Source: Flavobacteriaceae bacterium EG-1
GTDB taxonomy: Bacteria > Bacteroidota > Bacteroidia > Flavobacteriales > Flavobacteriaceae
Direction: 5' to 3'
Length of the DNA stretch: 64,000 bases
Assembly (NCBI RefSeq): GCF_009649685.1
Contig: NZ_WJPK01000005.1
Span: 186,001-250,000, forward strand
The translations under genes were made by a program, and so were the position numbers. Below are positions 10,379 to 20,302 of the stretch, piece by piece. A model generated the notes under the pieces. That model searched no databases, was not told where the DNA came from, and worked only from the letters and a program-made list of their open reading frames with translations. Within the stretch, counting starts at the first letter, position 1, and every line of letters begins with the position of its first letter.

Positions 10379-11821
10379 CTAATGAGTATATGGTACAGTA
10401 CCAGTTTCATCAATAGGATAACCCCATTTTCTAATATATTCTATGCCTGGGAGAAACTCATCTCCAGTATCTTCTAATCTTTTACGGAGCTGACCGTCTA
10501 AATCTTTTTGTAATGAAGCAAAGGTTTCGTTACCTACCAAATTATTCATCTGATACGGATCTTTCTCATTATCGAATAATAACCAAGGTCCGTTCAGATC
10601 ACGAGCATAGGTATATTTCAAAGTTTTAAGCGCCCTATATTCACGTCCTCCATATTTTATTCTATTCCATTGACCAAAGGGTTGCACACAAGTAAGTAAC
10701 GTTGATTTTCCAATATCAGCTTTCCCTTCTAAATAGGCTCTATAATCTAACCCTTCAACCGTATCAGGAATTGAGATTTCACATAAACTTAAAAGCGTTG
10801 GCATGATATCTTCAGAATTTATTAAAGCGTCTCGTTCACCCTTTTTAATCTTATATTTTTCTGGTAGATAATACAACATAGGTACACGTGCTGATTCTTC
10901 GTATGGTTGTTGTTTTTTATAAGCACCATGTGAACCTAGCAAATCTCCATGATCTGCTGTAAAAACAATAATTGTATTCTCTATTAGACCTGTATTCTTT
11001 AGATTTTTTATGACCTTCCCAATCATGTCATCAATGGCAGCAATATGCGCATAATATCCAGCCAAATCCTTTTTAGCTTTTTTCTTTAAATTTTCGGGTA
11101 CGTTTTTGCGTAGTTTAATTTCTTCAGCCTTAAATCGACTTTTATATTCTTCTGGTGCTGTATGGTATGGTGCATGTGGAGTACCATAAGATAAAATCAT
11201 TAAGAATGGATTTTTCGAACCCTTCTTATCATTAAAATATTCTATCGCAGCATCTGTTTGTTTAAATGTATCATATCCATCCCAAACTTTTCTATTTGGG
11301 TTATCATTATCATAATAAACTGATTCGTTATAATTATGCGTGCACTCATTACCTTTCCAATACTGAAAACCTTGTCTTCTTTTTCCGGGCGCTACATTTT
11401 GTAATCGACCATGACCATCTAAGTGCCATTTGCCAATATAACCAGTATTATAACCTTCCTTAGCAAAAACTTTCGCCATCGTTACAGCATTGGTATCTAA
11501 TTGCACATCATTCATAAAAACACCATGTGTAAGAGGTCTTTGTCCTGTTAATAATGATGCCCGAAAAGGCGAGCATACTGGCATACCAGAAACAGCATTT
11601 TTAAAATTAATACTCATAGCTGCCAAACTATCTAAGTTTGGCGTGCTTACATTTACATCACCAGCATAGCCTGTGGCTTGGGCCCGCCATTGATCCGTTA
11701 ATAATATCAATACATTTGGCTTAGTATCTACTTGAGCGCCTATTGATTTTTCCTTTTTAGAATTACAGGCCGTTATAAAAAACACTATAACAAACACCAA
11801 CAACCTTTTAAAATACGACAT
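10379..11821 (-). CDS. S1-family sulfatase, lipoprotein (CSPFR motif)
   Basis: A 480-residue formylglycine sulfatase with a lipoprotein signal (FFITAC, Cys at 19). The maturation motif is C83-S-P-F-R87 followed by ASLLTG; C83 is to be converted to formylglycine. The N-terminal metal-binding stretch is PNVLILLTDQWR and the later metal residues are in FTADHGDLLGSHG. It removes a sulfate ester from a carbohydrate in the periplasm or at the surface; position specificity cannot be read from sequence. It follows rhaM by 15 bases on the same strand, so both are probably driven by the operator at 12210-12255. Confidence 0.9.
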   Translation of the reverse strand: MSYFKRLLVFVIVFFITACNSKKEKSIGAQVDTKPNVLILLTDQWRAQATGYAGDVNVSTPNLDSLAAMSINFKNAVSGMPVCSPFRASLLTGQRPLTHGVFMNDVQLDTNAVTMAKVFAKEGYNTGYIGKWHLDGHGRLQNVAPGKRRQGFQYWKGNECTHNYNESVYYDNDNPNRKVWDGYDTFKQTDAAIEYFNDKKGSKNPFLMILSYGTPHAPYHTAPEEYKSRFKAEEIKLRKNVPENLKKKAKKDLAGYYAHIAAIDDMIGKVIKNLKNTGLIENTIIVFTADHGDLLGSHGAYKKQQPYEESARVPMLYYLPEKYKIKKGERDALINSEDIMPTLLSLCEISIPDTVEGLDYRAYLEGKADIGKSTLLTCVQPFGQWNRIKYGGREYRALKTLKYTYARDLNGPWLLFDNEKDPYQMNNLVGNETFASLQKDLDGQLRKRLEDTGDEFLPGIEYIRKWGYPIDETGTVPYTH

Positions 11822-11836
11822 GTTAATAATTAAATT

Positions 11837-12151
11837 TTAGGATAAATAAAACACTTCTTCTAAATCAACTGAAATAGGACTATTATCTATATTTGTTTCC
11901 ATTGAATCAGCCATAAATGTCCACCAACTTTTACAGACTTTAGAACTTGCAATTGCATTCCATTTTTCCACAGATTCTATCTCAACATAGCCAAATAATA
12001 TACTGGTTTCTTTATCAAAAAAAATACTATAGTTATGTACTCCACTATTTTTTAATAATGATTTAAGTTCTGGCCAAATTGGATTATGTCTTCTTGTATA
12101 TTCTTCAATTTTATCAGAATATAGCTTCATCTTAAATGCTTTTCGAATCAT
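11837..12151 (-). CDS. rhaM: L-rhamnose mutarotase
   Basis: A 104-residue ferredoxin-like alpha/beta protein that interconverts the anomers of L-rhamnose so that released sugar feeds the isomerase. Family hallmarks are the HNPIWPEL stretch, FGYVEI and the [12 protein letters not shown] segment near the C-terminus. Its length fits the RhaM family. It has no signal peptide, so it is cytoplasmic. It is the first gene of a two-gene unit with the downstream sulfatase, which links sulfate removal and rhamnose use under one promoter. Confidence 0.9.
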   Translation of the reverse strand: MIRKAFKMKLYSDKIEEYTRRHNPIWPELKSLLKNSGVHNYSIFFDKETSILFGYVEIESVEKWNAIASSKVCKSWWTFMADSMETNIDNSPISVDLEEVFYLS

Positions 12152-12209
12152 TTTTAGTTTTAGAATGAGTTAATAGATAAAAGTAAGGCCGTACCCCACA
12201 AAATATAGA

Positions 12210-12255
12210 TAAATATAAACGTTGAATTTTACCAAAGTATCCTGCACAGTACTGT
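12210..12255 (-). promoter_or_regulatory. Rhamnose-locus operator and promoter upstream of rhaM
   Basis: On the minus strand two 10-bp direct repeats, ACAGTACTGT (12246-12255) and GCAGGATACT (12236-12245), precede a TATATTTA box (12210-12217; one mismatch to TANNTTTG). The last base of GCAGGAT is 22 positions before the first base of the box, the same as in six other promoters of the locus. The distal repeat is itself a perfect palindrome. Confidence 0.7.
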
Positions 12256-12296
12256 TCAATTATAGTTGTATATACATCAAAAATATATAGTCCAAA

Positions 12297-12342
12297 ACCG
12301 CATAGTACAGGATGCGAATCCATAAAAATCCTATTATACTTG
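12297..12342 (+). promoter_or_regulatory. Rhamnose-locus operator and promoter for the 12401 operon
   Basis: Repeats ACCGCATAGT and ACAGGATGCG (12297-12316) are followed, at the standard 22-base offset, by TATACTTG (12335-12342; one mismatch to TANNTTTG). The divergent rhaM promoter lies 40-90 bases away in the same intergenic region. Confidence 0.7.
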
Positions 12343-12400
12343 TTCCACTGCCAAAAGTAGTAATTATAGAAAAGTGTATAGACGGGGATTAAAAAAACAT

Positions 12401-14320
12401 ATGAGACGCAAAGAATTTATTCAACTAACAACTTTAAGTGGTATTGGAATTGGCCTTTCCATGGCTAATACGCTAAATTCTTGTTCAAGTAAAACTGAAC
12501 CAATTCATTCATTAGAATTTAAAAAACTCACATCAAACCTTGTAAAAGACTGGTGCGATGGAATGATACGAGTTCAAATCAATAATCCATCTAATATAGA
12601 AGAGCATGGTGCTTTGGGCTGCCCTGCCTGTTCACATATACATGGGCGTTGTATGGATGCCGTGTACCCATTTTTATATATGGCAGATACCACTGGAGAC
12701 AGGAAATACCTATATGCTGCTGTTGGAGTTATGGATTGGGCCGAAAACAATGTGTCACAGGAAAACGGAAGCTGGACGGTTGTACCCAATCCAAAATCAT
12801 GGAAAGGAATTACGGTTTTCGGGGCCATCGCATTAGCCGAAGCATTGCACTATCATGGTCATGTTTTAGAGGATGACCGTCGCAAGAGTTGGACAGCACG
12901 TCTGGAAAAGGCCGGCCAATATGTTTATGACACGTTTTCTATTGCTTTTACCAATATCAATTATGGAGGCACTGCTATTTATGGTTTAAATCTAATAGGA
13001 CGTGTACTTAAAAATAATGAGTTTATTGCAAAAAGTAAAGCATTAGCAGAAGATATAAAATCCTATTTTACAGCGAATGAAAATTTACTGTTTGGAGAGT
13101 GCAAACCCGATGCAAAAAAATTAAGTGCCAAAGGGCTACATGGTGTCGATTTAGGTTATAATGTAGAAGAAACACTAAACAGTTTAGTGATGTATGCGCT
13201 ACAGGTAAAAGATGATGAACTAATACAAATTCTAACGAAATCTTTAAATAGTCATTTAGAGTTTATGTTACCCGATGGTGCATGGGATAATAGTTGGGGA
13301 ACCCGCCAATACAAATGGAGTTATTGGGGTAGTCGCACTTGTGATGGCAGTCAACCTGCATTTGCAATGATGGCTGATATTAATCCTGCCTTTGGAACAG
13401 CTGCTATAAAAAATACCGAACTATTGAAACGCTGTACTGCTGAAGGTTTGATACATGGCGGTCCGCATTATATATCCCATGGAATTCCACCTTGCTTGCA
13501 CCATACGTTTACACATGCAAAACCATTAACCGCCTTGCTGGACCATTGGGAAGAGCTACCAGAACTGAACACGAACACCTTATTACCAAGAGTCACGGCC
13601 GATGGGGTCAAAAATTTTAAGGATTTGGATGTCACTCTTTTTGCCAAAGGCGATTGGCGAGGTACCATTTCGGCATATGATGCCATTTACAAAGACGGTG
13701 ATTATCGCCAAGCTACGGGCGGCGCACTTTCGGTTTTGTACCACAACAAAGTGGGATTGTTATGCACTGCGAGCATGGCCATCTATAAAATGGTCGAGGC
13801 CTATAATCAACAACCTAATCCAGGCGTGGATTTTGCGTTGACACCACGCGTCGAGACCTTTAAGGAAGATGCTTGGTATAGCAATATTTTCGATAGAGCG
13901 GCGGCGATTCATTCCGAAGAGAATGACAGTGACCTTCAGCTGATTGCCAAAACCGAATTAAAAGACAAATCGAATGAAACTGTAACCGATACGGCATCGG
14001 ATTTTGAGCTATTGTATCAAAGCTCAAAAGATTCTATGCAAATCATTGCCAAAACCGACCAAACCATAAAAGAACCAACCGCATTTGTTTTACCGATTGT
14101 ATCTCCTACAGGGGAGAAAGTCACGCAATCGAATCCAAATGAAATAACTATTCAAAAACCTGAGGGTCTGGTTATTATTACGGCAAGTGTGCCCATGACA
14201 ATTAAAGATACGCCAAAAGAAAGAATATTTAATATGGTGCCCGGTGTGGAAGCAGTTCCGATACTAGCCTATTTTGAATCCGATTCCCAAGAACTGGAAA
14301 TACGAATAAAGGTTTCCTAA
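12401..14320 (+). CDS. Unassigned exported (alpha/alpha)-barrel PUL protein, lyase or dehydratase-like
   Basis: A 639-residue protein, with the start taken at ATG 12401 (MRRKEFIQL) because this gives a proper export signal; an in-frame GTG lies 27 bases upstream. The signal ends in a lipobox-like LNSCSS. Residues to about 420 have the helical repeat look of an (alpha/alpha)6 toroid (for example GGPHYISHGIPPCLHHTFTHAKPL, with several His), and the rest is beta-rich, the overall plan of heparinase-like polysaccharide lyases. I recall an ulvan oligosaccharide dehydratase (P29_PDnc of Formosa agariphila) in comparable loci and suspect a relationship, but no diagnostic motif proves it. It leads an operon with two sulfatases. 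Confidence 0.55.
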   Translation: MRRKEFIQLTTLSGIGIGLSMANTLNSCSSKTEPIHSLEFKKLTSNLVKDWCDGMIRVQINNPSNIEEHGALGCPACSHIHGRCMDAVYPFLYMADTTGDRKYLYAAVGVMDWAENNVSQENGSWTVVPNPKSWKGITVFGAIALAEALHYHGHVLEDDRRKSWTARLEKAGQYVYDTFSIAFTNINYGGTAIYGLNLIGRVLKNNEFIAKSKALAEDIKSYFTANENLLFGECKPDAKKLSAKGLHGVDLGYNVEETLNSLVMYALQVKDDELIQILTKSLNSHLEFMLPDGAWDNSWGTRQYKWSYWGSRTCDGSQPAFAMMADINPAFGTAAIKNTELLKRCTAEGLIHGGPHYISHGIPPCLHHTFTHAKPLTALLDHWEELPELNTNTLLPRVTADGVKNFKDLDVTLFAKGDWRGTISAYDAIYKDGDYRQATGGALSVLYHNKVGLLCTASMAIYKMVEAYNQQPNPGVDFALTPRVETFKEDAWYSNIFDRAAAIHSEENDSDLQLIAKTELKDKSNETVTDTASDFELLYQSSKDSMQIIAKTDQTIKEPTAFVLPIVSPTGEKVTQSNPNEITIQKPEGLVIITASVPMTIKDTPKERIFNMVPGVEAVPILAYFESDSQELEIRIKVS

Positions 14321-14347
14321 AAAACAAATACTAAAACTACAAACGAA

Positions 14348-15685
14348 ATGAGAAATAGTACCACCCTATTCATCGCTATATTCGCCATTGTAACATTGGT
14401 CTCCTGCAAGGAAACCAAGAAAGAGGTAAAGGAAAAACCTAAGGAAGAGCAACCACCTAACGTCGTATTTATTATTTCAGATGATCAGGCCTGGACCGAT
14501 TACGGCTTTATGAATCACGAGGCCATCGAAACGCCCAACCTTGATAAACTGGCCAGAGAAAGTCACACTTTTACTCGCGGCTACGTGCCCACCTCCTTAT
14601 GTGCGCCTTCCTTAGCTTCTATCATTACAGGGGTTTTTCCTAGAGATCATATGGTTTTGGGCAATGATAGGGTATTACCCGGTGATGATAAAGAAGGGAA
14701 ACCAGCATGGCAATCCGAATGGAGGGCGGATAATTATGCTAGTGTAATAGAGAATTTCAAAATGCTGAACACTCTTCCAAAATTGCTAAAAGAAAAAGGA
14801 TATCTCTCTTTTCAAACCGGTAAATGGTGGTTGGGCAATTATGCGAACGGGGGATTTGACGACGGAATGACACACGGTGATCCTGAAAGAGGAGGCAGAC
14901 ACGGTGACTATGGACTTGAAATAGGTCGAAAGGGAATGGATACACTCAACACCTACATTGATTTGGCTCTGGAGAAGAAAAAGCCATTTTTCATGTGGTA
15001 TGCACCATTTTTACCGCATTCACCCCATAATCCACCCGATAGTCTTTTACAAAAATACCTTCCCATGGCACCTACTGAATATGTCGCCAAATATTGGGCC
15101 ATGTGCGAATGGTTTGACCAAACATGTGGCGAACTAATGGACTATATTGAAGAAAAAGGTCAAACCGAAAACACCTTATTTGTTTACGTCTGTGATAATG
15201 GATGGGTGCAAAACGAAAACGATAGCAGGTACAATCCCATTTCAAAACGGGCACCTTACGATTACGGTATGCGCACTCCTATAATGTTCAAATGGAAAGG
15301 CAAAATCGAACCCAAGCTTGATGACAGAACCTTGGTAAGCAGTTTGGATATGTTACCTACGGTTTTGGATTTAGTGGGCATTGAACGCCCAAAGGAATTG
15401 GATGGAATTAACCCATTGAACGAAACCGAAATTGAGAATAGAGAAGCCGTTTTCGGGGAAATCTATGCCCATGACTTCAATACCATTGATGAAAGTCTTT
15501 TCTATCAAATTGCAATAACGGAACCGTATAAGCTTATCGTTCCCGACAAGGCCAACAAACCAGATGAAAAGGTTCAGTTGTTCGATATTTATAAAGACCC
15601 TTTTGAGCAAGAGGATTTGGCCGATAAAAATCCGGAAATTGTAGCAAAATTAAAGGGGCAACTTCAAGAATCTTGGAACGAATAA
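14348..15685 (+). CDS. S1-family sulfatase with atypical CAPSL motif, lipoprotein
   Basis: A 445-residue sulfatase with a lipoprotein signal (LVSC, Cys at 20). The metal-binding start PNVVFIISDDQAW and the later VYVCDNGW are present. The maturation motif reads C85-A-P-S-L89-ASIITG: the arginine of the usual CxPxR is replaced by leucine. I recall similar CxPSL motifs in some planctomycete-type S1 subfamilies, so the enzyme may still be matured. The rest looks intact and full length. It lies 27 bases after the barrel protein gene and 21 bases before the next sulfatase, so all three form an operon. Confidence 0.85.
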   Translation: MRNSTTLFIAIFAIVTLVSCKETKKEVKEKPKEEQPPNVVFIISDDQAWTDYGFMNHEAIETPNLDKLARESHTFTRGYVPTSLCAPSLASIITGVFPRDHMVLGNDRVLPGDDKEGKPAWQSEWRADNYASVIENFKMLNTLPKLLKEKGYLSFQTGKWWLGNYANGGFDDGMTHGDPERGGRHGDYGLEIGRKGMDTLNTYIDLALEKKKPFFMWYAPFLPHSPHNPPDSLLQKYLPMAPTEYVAKYWAMCEWFDQTCGELMDYIEEKGQTENTLFVYVCDNGWVQNENDSRYNPISKRAPYDYGMRTPIMFKWKGKIEPKLDDRTLVSSLDMLPTVLDLVGIERPKELDGINPLNETEIENREAVFGEIYAHDFNTIDESLFYQIAITEPYKLIVPDKANKPDEKVQLFDIYKDPFEQEDLADKNPEIVAKLKGQLQESWNE

Positions 15686-15706
15686 ACCATACAAACGGAG
15701 CATAAA

Positions 15707-17191
15707 ATGAAAATAGGAAACTATTTGATTCTTGTCTTGGGTCTGTTTGTACTTTGTGGCTGTAAGGAGAAGAAGAAAACAATAGTGCGGAAAACAGAAG
15801 CACCCCCGAATGTGTTGTTTATTTCCGTGGATGACCTTAATAATATGCTGGGCGTCCTGAAAATACATCCCAATACCAAAACCCCGAATATCGATAAACT
15901 GGCATCTAGAGGCGTGCTTTTTTCAAATGCCCATTGTCAAGCCCCTTTATGCGGGCCATCAAGAGCTTCCATAATGAGTGGTTTGCGGCCTTCTACCACA
16001 GGTATTTATGGAATGATTCCGGATGATAAAATAAGGTCCGATAATCCGGCAACCAAAGATATTATTTTTCTCCCCGAATATTTTGGAGAAAACGGCTATC
16101 ATACAATGGGAATAGGCAAATTGTTCCATAGTCATGCACCTGAAGGAATGTTCGATGACTCGGGAGGAAGGGTAGAACGTTTTGGCCCGTACCCCGATGA
16201 TCGATTTGTATGGGATGGCTTCGGTACATCTGATAGAAAAAACTACGGTCGCACCAATACGGATTGGGGTGCTTTTCCAGAAGTGGATTCACTTATGCCT
16301 GATCATCAATCAGTGGATTGGGCAATCAAACGTTTAAGCAAAACTTACGACAAACCCTTTTTCATGGGAGTGGGTTTTTTAAGACCTCACGTTCCTTTAT
16401 ATGTACCTCAAAAGTGGTTTGATTTACATCCGTTGGATAGCATAAAAACAGTTCCTTACGAATCGGATGATTTAGACGATGTTCCGCCTGTCGCGAAACT
16501 AATCAATGATTTGCCCATGATGCCGTCGACCGATTGGGCAATCAAGAGTGGTGAATGGCCTAAAATCATTCAGGCTTACTTGGCCTGTGTCAGTTTTGTG
16601 GATCATGAAATTGGTCGCATGTTGAACGCGCTTGAAAACAGTGAACATGCAGAAAACACTGTAATTGTATTTTGGTCCGATCATGGATATCGTTTAGGAG
16701 AAAAAGGCACTTTTGCCAAGCATGCCTTATGGGAATCAGCTACAAAGGCACCCTTACTGTTTGTTGCGCCTAATTTGCCCAAGGGTAAAATTATAGATGA
16801 ACCCGCGGAAATGCTGTCTATCTACCCTACCCTGCTCGAATTATGTGGGCTTCCTGCATATGTAAGAAATGAGGGCAAAAGTTTAGTGCCGACAATGATG
16901 GGGAAAAGAGCTGACGAAAATTCTGTTGCTATAACAACCTTTGGCATGAACAATCATACTGTAAAATCAACAGGCTTCCGATACATTCAATATGAAGATG
17001 GTGCCGAAGAATTTTATGACCATAGGAATGACCCAAATGAATTTACAAACCAAACTAAAAATACAGATTACAAAAACCAAATCGAAGCATTAAAAAAATA
17101 CCTGCCAAAAATAAATGCCAATTGGGATTCAAATTCTGAATATAATTTTCAGCCATATTTTGTAGAACAAAAAGCTAGAAAAAGCAATTAA
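15707..17191 (+). CDS. Iduronate-2-sulfatase-like S1 sulfatase, lipoprotein
   Basis: A 494-residue sulfatase with a lipoprotein signal (LFVLCGC). The maturation motif is C82-G-P-S-R86-ASIMSG followed by LRPSTTGIYG. The N-terminal VLFISVDDLN and the segment FWSDHGYRLGEKGTFAKH are typical of iduronate-2-sulfatase relatives (S1_7 in sulfatase nomenclature). In ulvan-type glycans members of this group remove sulfate from rhamnose or uronic units; the precise bond here is unknown. It is the third gene of the 12401 operon; the rhamnosidase that follows has its own promoter. Confidence 0.9.
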   Translation: MKIGNYLILVLGLFVLCGCKEKKKTIVRKTEAPPNVLFISVDDLNNMLGVLKIHPNTKTPNIDKLASRGVLFSNAHCQAPLCGPSRASIMSGLRPSTTGIYGMIPDDKIRSDNPATKDIIFLPEYFGENGYHTMGIGKLFHSHAPEGMFDDSGGRVERFGPYPDDRFVWDGFGTSDRKNYGRTNTDWGAFPEVDSLMPDHQSVDWAIKRLSKTYDKPFFMGVGFLRPHVPLYVPQKWFDLHPLDSIKTVPYESDDLDDVPPVAKLINDLPMMPSTDWAIKSGEWPKIIQAYLACVSFVDHEIGRMLNALENSEHAENTVIVFWSDHGYRLGEKGTFAKHALWESATKAPLLFVAPNLPKGKIIDEPAEMLSIYPTLLELCGLPAYVRNEGKSLVPTMMGKRADENSVAITTFGMNNHTVKSTGFRYIQYEDGAEEFYDHRNDPNEFTNQTKNTDYKNQIEALKKYLPKINANWDSNSEYNFQPYFVEQKARKSN

Positions 17192-17339
17192 GACTTAAAC
17201 TCCATTATGCTTATTTGTACGTCTCATTAGTCGCATGTATTTTCTAATCTTATTATACGGTTATTAATTATAGAGTCCTATTTCAATATTCGCAAAAATA
17301 AAATTACACTCCGTTTTCTTCCAAATTTAAACATGACAA

Positions 17340-17385
17340 ACAGGACTGTACAGGACGCATAAACCTTCTGTTATCGATAATTTCA
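17340..17385 (+). promoter_or_regulatory. Rhamnose-locus operator and promoter for the GH78 gene
   Basis: Direct repeats ACAGGACTGT and ACAGGACGCA (17340-17359) are followed at the standard offset by TAATTTCA (17378-17385), the weakest -7 box of the set (first four fixed positions match). The start codon is about 30 bases further on. Confidence 0.6.
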
Positions 17386-17414
17386 CCTAAATACACCTTA
17401 ATATAACTACTAAT

Positions 17415-20171
17415 TTGAGAACTATAATTTCACAACTTTCGCTTGTACTACTGTTTTTTCTTATCAACTCTTTCTCAATAAAAAAGTTGGAAACATTAAA
17501 TCTGGTAACAGAATACAAAACCAACCCTATTGGTATTGACGTCCTCAAACCCAGGTTAAGTTGGCAATTGAACTCAGACGAGAGAAATGTGATCCAGACA
17601 GCTTATGAAATTCGCGTAGCGGACTCAAAGGTTAATCTGCAAGAAGGTAAAAATCTTATTTGGACTTCAGGAAAAATTGAAAGTGACCAATCCGTAAACG
17701 TAATCTACGAAGGCCCTAAACTGCAATCTATGCAGCGAGTATATTGGCAAGTCCGGGTTTGGGACAACAAAAACAGAGCTTCGGCGTGGAGTACTCCCGC
17801 CTATTGGGAAATGGGTATTTTAGACAAAGCCCTATGGACTGCATCGTACATTGCTATGAACGACATTACTGCAGAAAAAAAATCACATCCGTCGCAGTAC
17901 TTTAGAACGGAGTTCCAAACGAATAAAACCATTGTTTCGGCCAAGGTACAAGCCACTTCTTTGGGAGTCTATGAACTTTACCTGAACGGGAAAAAAGTAG
18001 GTAATGACCTTTTTACGCCTGGCTACACTACCTATAACAAAAGGTTGCAGTACCAGACCTACGATGTAACGAATATGCTGAGAGACAATAATGCCATAGG
18101 TGCTATTGTAGGCGATGGTTGGTATAGAGGAAACATAGGCTGGAAAGGCGATTATGCCTTTTACGGAAACCAACTTGCCCTTTTAGTACAATTACATATA
18201 AACTATGCCGATGGAAGTAGTGAAACTATAGTAAGTAATGGTGATTGGAAAGCATCTTACGGCCCTATACTTGAATCTGATATGTACAATGGTGAAAAAT
18301 ACGATGCCCGATTAGAAATGGACGGTTGGAATCAAAACGGATTTGATGATAGTAATTGGAAAAAAGTGGAAATCTTAGACCATTCCAAAGATATTCTGGT
18401 AGCGCCACAAGGACCTCCGGTAAGAGCAACTGAAGAAATAAAACCCAAAAAGCTCATTACCACCCCCAAAGGAGAGTTGGTATTGGATTTAGGACAAAAC
18501 ATAGTGGGCTGGGCCAGAATGAAGGTTAAAGGTCCTAAAGGCCATAAGGTGACCCTTAAATTTGCGGAAGTCCTTGATAAAGATGGTAATTTTTACACCA
18601 AAAACCTACGAGCAGCTGAGGCAACAGACAACTATATTTTAAAAGGTGAAGGAGAAGAAATTTTTGAACCACATTTTACCTCCCATGGTTTTAGATACAT
18701 ACAGGTTATAGATTACCCAGGTAACCTAAATCCTGACGCTATTACAGGAATTGTGATTCATTCGGATATCACGCCTACCGGAAGTTTTACAACTTCAGAC
18801 CCAATGATCAATCAATTACAGAGTAATATTCAATGGGGACAACGAGACAACTTTTTAGATATTCCTACAGACTGTCCACAGCGCGATGAACGAGCGGGTT
18901 GGACAGGTGATGCTCAAGTTTTTAGCATGACTGCTGCTTTTAATTTTGACGTAGCTACATTTTATACAAAATGGTTAAAAGATTTAGCCTTGGACCAGCA
19001 CGATAACGGATCCGTGACCAACGTAGTGCCTGACATTTTAACGGGAGGAGAAGGTGTTAGTGCCAAAGGTGGCGCCACAGGCTGGGCAGATGCTGCGGTA
19101 ATCATTCCGTGGACGGTCTACCAGTCTTATGGGGATAAACGTATTTTAAAAGAGCAATATGCCAGTATGAAAGGTTGGGTAGATTTTATGGCTCAGAAAT
19201 CAGGTGAGGACTATTTATGGAACGACCCCAAGCATTGGCATTGGGGAGACTGGTTAGCCTATAATGCGGACAAACCCGACTACAATGGTTCCGTAACCGA
19301 AAAAGATTTAATTGCTACCGCCTATGCTTATTATTCCACATCACTCTTTAGCAAAATAGCCGAAGTATTAGGAAAAACCGAAGACATTGAGAAATATGCT
19401 CAGCAAGCCAAAAACATAAAAAAAGCTTTTGTACAGGAGTATGTTACCCCAAACGGGCGTTTGGTCTCTCACACGCAAACAGCTTATGCAATGGCCCTTT
19501 CCTTTGATCTGATTCCTGAAAATTTAAAGAAAAAATCCGCTGAATACTTCGCTCAGGACGTGAAAAAATTCGGGCATTTGACTACAGGGTTTTTAGGGAC
19601 TCCCCTACTCTGCACAACCCTTTCCAAAATAGGACGCGATGATTTGGCCTTTATGTTACTCAACAGAAAGGAATTTCCATCCTGGCTTTATCCAATAACC
19701 ATGGGAGCCACTACTATTTGGGAACGATGGGACACGCAAAAACCCGACGGGACTATTATTGAAGGTATGAACAGTTTTAATCACTATTCGTACGGTGCCA
19801 TTGGAGAATGGCTTTATACCCATGTAGGAGGATTGAGAATAGACCCTAAAAAACCAGGTTATAAACACATCATATTTGACCCTCACCCAGGTGGAGGGTT
19901 GACAGCTGCAAAGGCTGAATTCATATCCCTTTATGGAAAAATAAAATCTGACTGGGAGATAAAAGATGGCGAATTTCATTATGAAGTAACCATACCCGCT
20001 AATACTACCGCATCTGTAACGTTATCGGGAGCTACACTAGAAAACATTAAGCTAAACAGCGCTAAGTTAAAAGCCGAAATGCAAAAAAACTTAAAGCAAA
20101 CACAGCAAGGTGTACAGCTTGAACTGGGTTCAGGAACTTACCGCTTTTCGTATCCTCAACCGGCTAAATAA
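17415..20171 (+). CDS. Alpha-L-rhamnosidase, GH78
   Basis: A 918-residue exported glycosidase releasing L-rhamnose. The start is TTG at 17415: no ATG exists between the preceding in-frame stop (17388) and the signal peptide IISQLSLVLLFFLINSFS. An N-terminal fibronectin-like domain (PRLSWQL, RVYWQVRVWD) leads to beta domains with LGQNIVGWARMKV and the catalytic (alpha/alpha)6 barrel. Catalytic residues fit GH78: DCPQRDERAGWTGD with D486, E492 and D499, and E770 in TIWERWD as candidate base. The length is normal. It is monocistronic, ending at a strong bidirectional hairpin. Confidence 0.93.
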   Translation: MRTIISQLSLVLLFFLINSFSIKKLETLNLVTEYKTNPIGIDVLKPRLSWQLNSDERNVIQTAYEIRVADSKVNLQEGKNLIWTSGKIESDQSVNVIYEGPKLQSMQRVYWQVRVWDNKNRASAWSTPAYWEMGILDKALWTASYIAMNDITAEKKSHPSQYFRTEFQTNKTIVSAKVQATSLGVYELYLNGKKVGNDLFTPGYTTYNKRLQYQTYDVTNMLRDNNAIGAIVGDGWYRGNIGWKGDYAFYGNQLALLVQLHINYADGSSETIVSNGDWKASYGPILESDMYNGEKYDARLEMDGWNQNGFDDSNWKKVEILDHSKDILVAPQGPPVRATEEIKPKKLITTPKGELVLDLGQNIVGWARMKVKGPKGHKVTLKFAEVLDKDGNFYTKNLRAAEATDNYILKGEGEEIFEPHFTSHGFRYIQVIDYPGNLNPDAITGIVIHSDITPTGSFTTSDPMINQLQSNIQWGQRDNFLDIPTDCPQRDERAGWTGDAQVFSMTAAFNFDVATFYTKWLKDLALDQHDNGSVTNVVPDILTGGEGVSAKGGATGWADAAVIIPWTVYQSYGDKRILKEQYASMKGWVDFMAQKSGEDYLWNDPKHWHWGDWLAYNADKPDYNGSVTEKDLIATAYAYYSTSLFSKIAEVLGKTEDIEKYAQQAKNIKKAFVQEYVTPNGRLVSHTQTAYAMALSFDLIPENLKKKSAEYFAQDVKKFGHLTTGFLGTPLLCTTLSKIGRDDLAFMLLNRKEFPSWLYPITMGATTIWERWDTQKPDGTIIEGMNSFNHYSYGAIGEWLYTHVGGLRIDPKKPGYKHIIFDPHPGGGLTAAKAEFISLYGKIKSDWEIKDGEFHYEVTIPANTTASVTLSGATLENIKLNSAKLKAEMQKNLKQTQQGVQLELGSGTYRFSYPQPAK

Positions 20172-20193
20172 AATTACCCATTACTATTTGGGA

Positions 20194-20236
20194 AGAACAA
20201 CAAAGCCCAGCTTTTAAAGCTGGGCTTTGTTGTTCT
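20194..20236. terminator. Bidirectional terminator hairpin
   Basis: A perfect 20-bp inverted repeat (20194-20213 and 20217-20236) with a 3-base loop sits between the convergent rhamnosidase gene and the GMC small-subunit gene. No long T tract flanks it on either side, so the stem itself probably does the work. Confidence 0.75.
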
Positions 20237-20302
20237 CGGATAAATGTGGCAATAAGTTGGTACTAAAAATGTAATTGACCAAGATATGGAGCATAAAGAA
20301 AG

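Noticed and set aside
12132-12323. 63-codon minus-strand frame in the rhaM-12401 intergenic region
   Set aside because: It overlaps two operator sites and the rhaM start, and the translation has no protein-like features.
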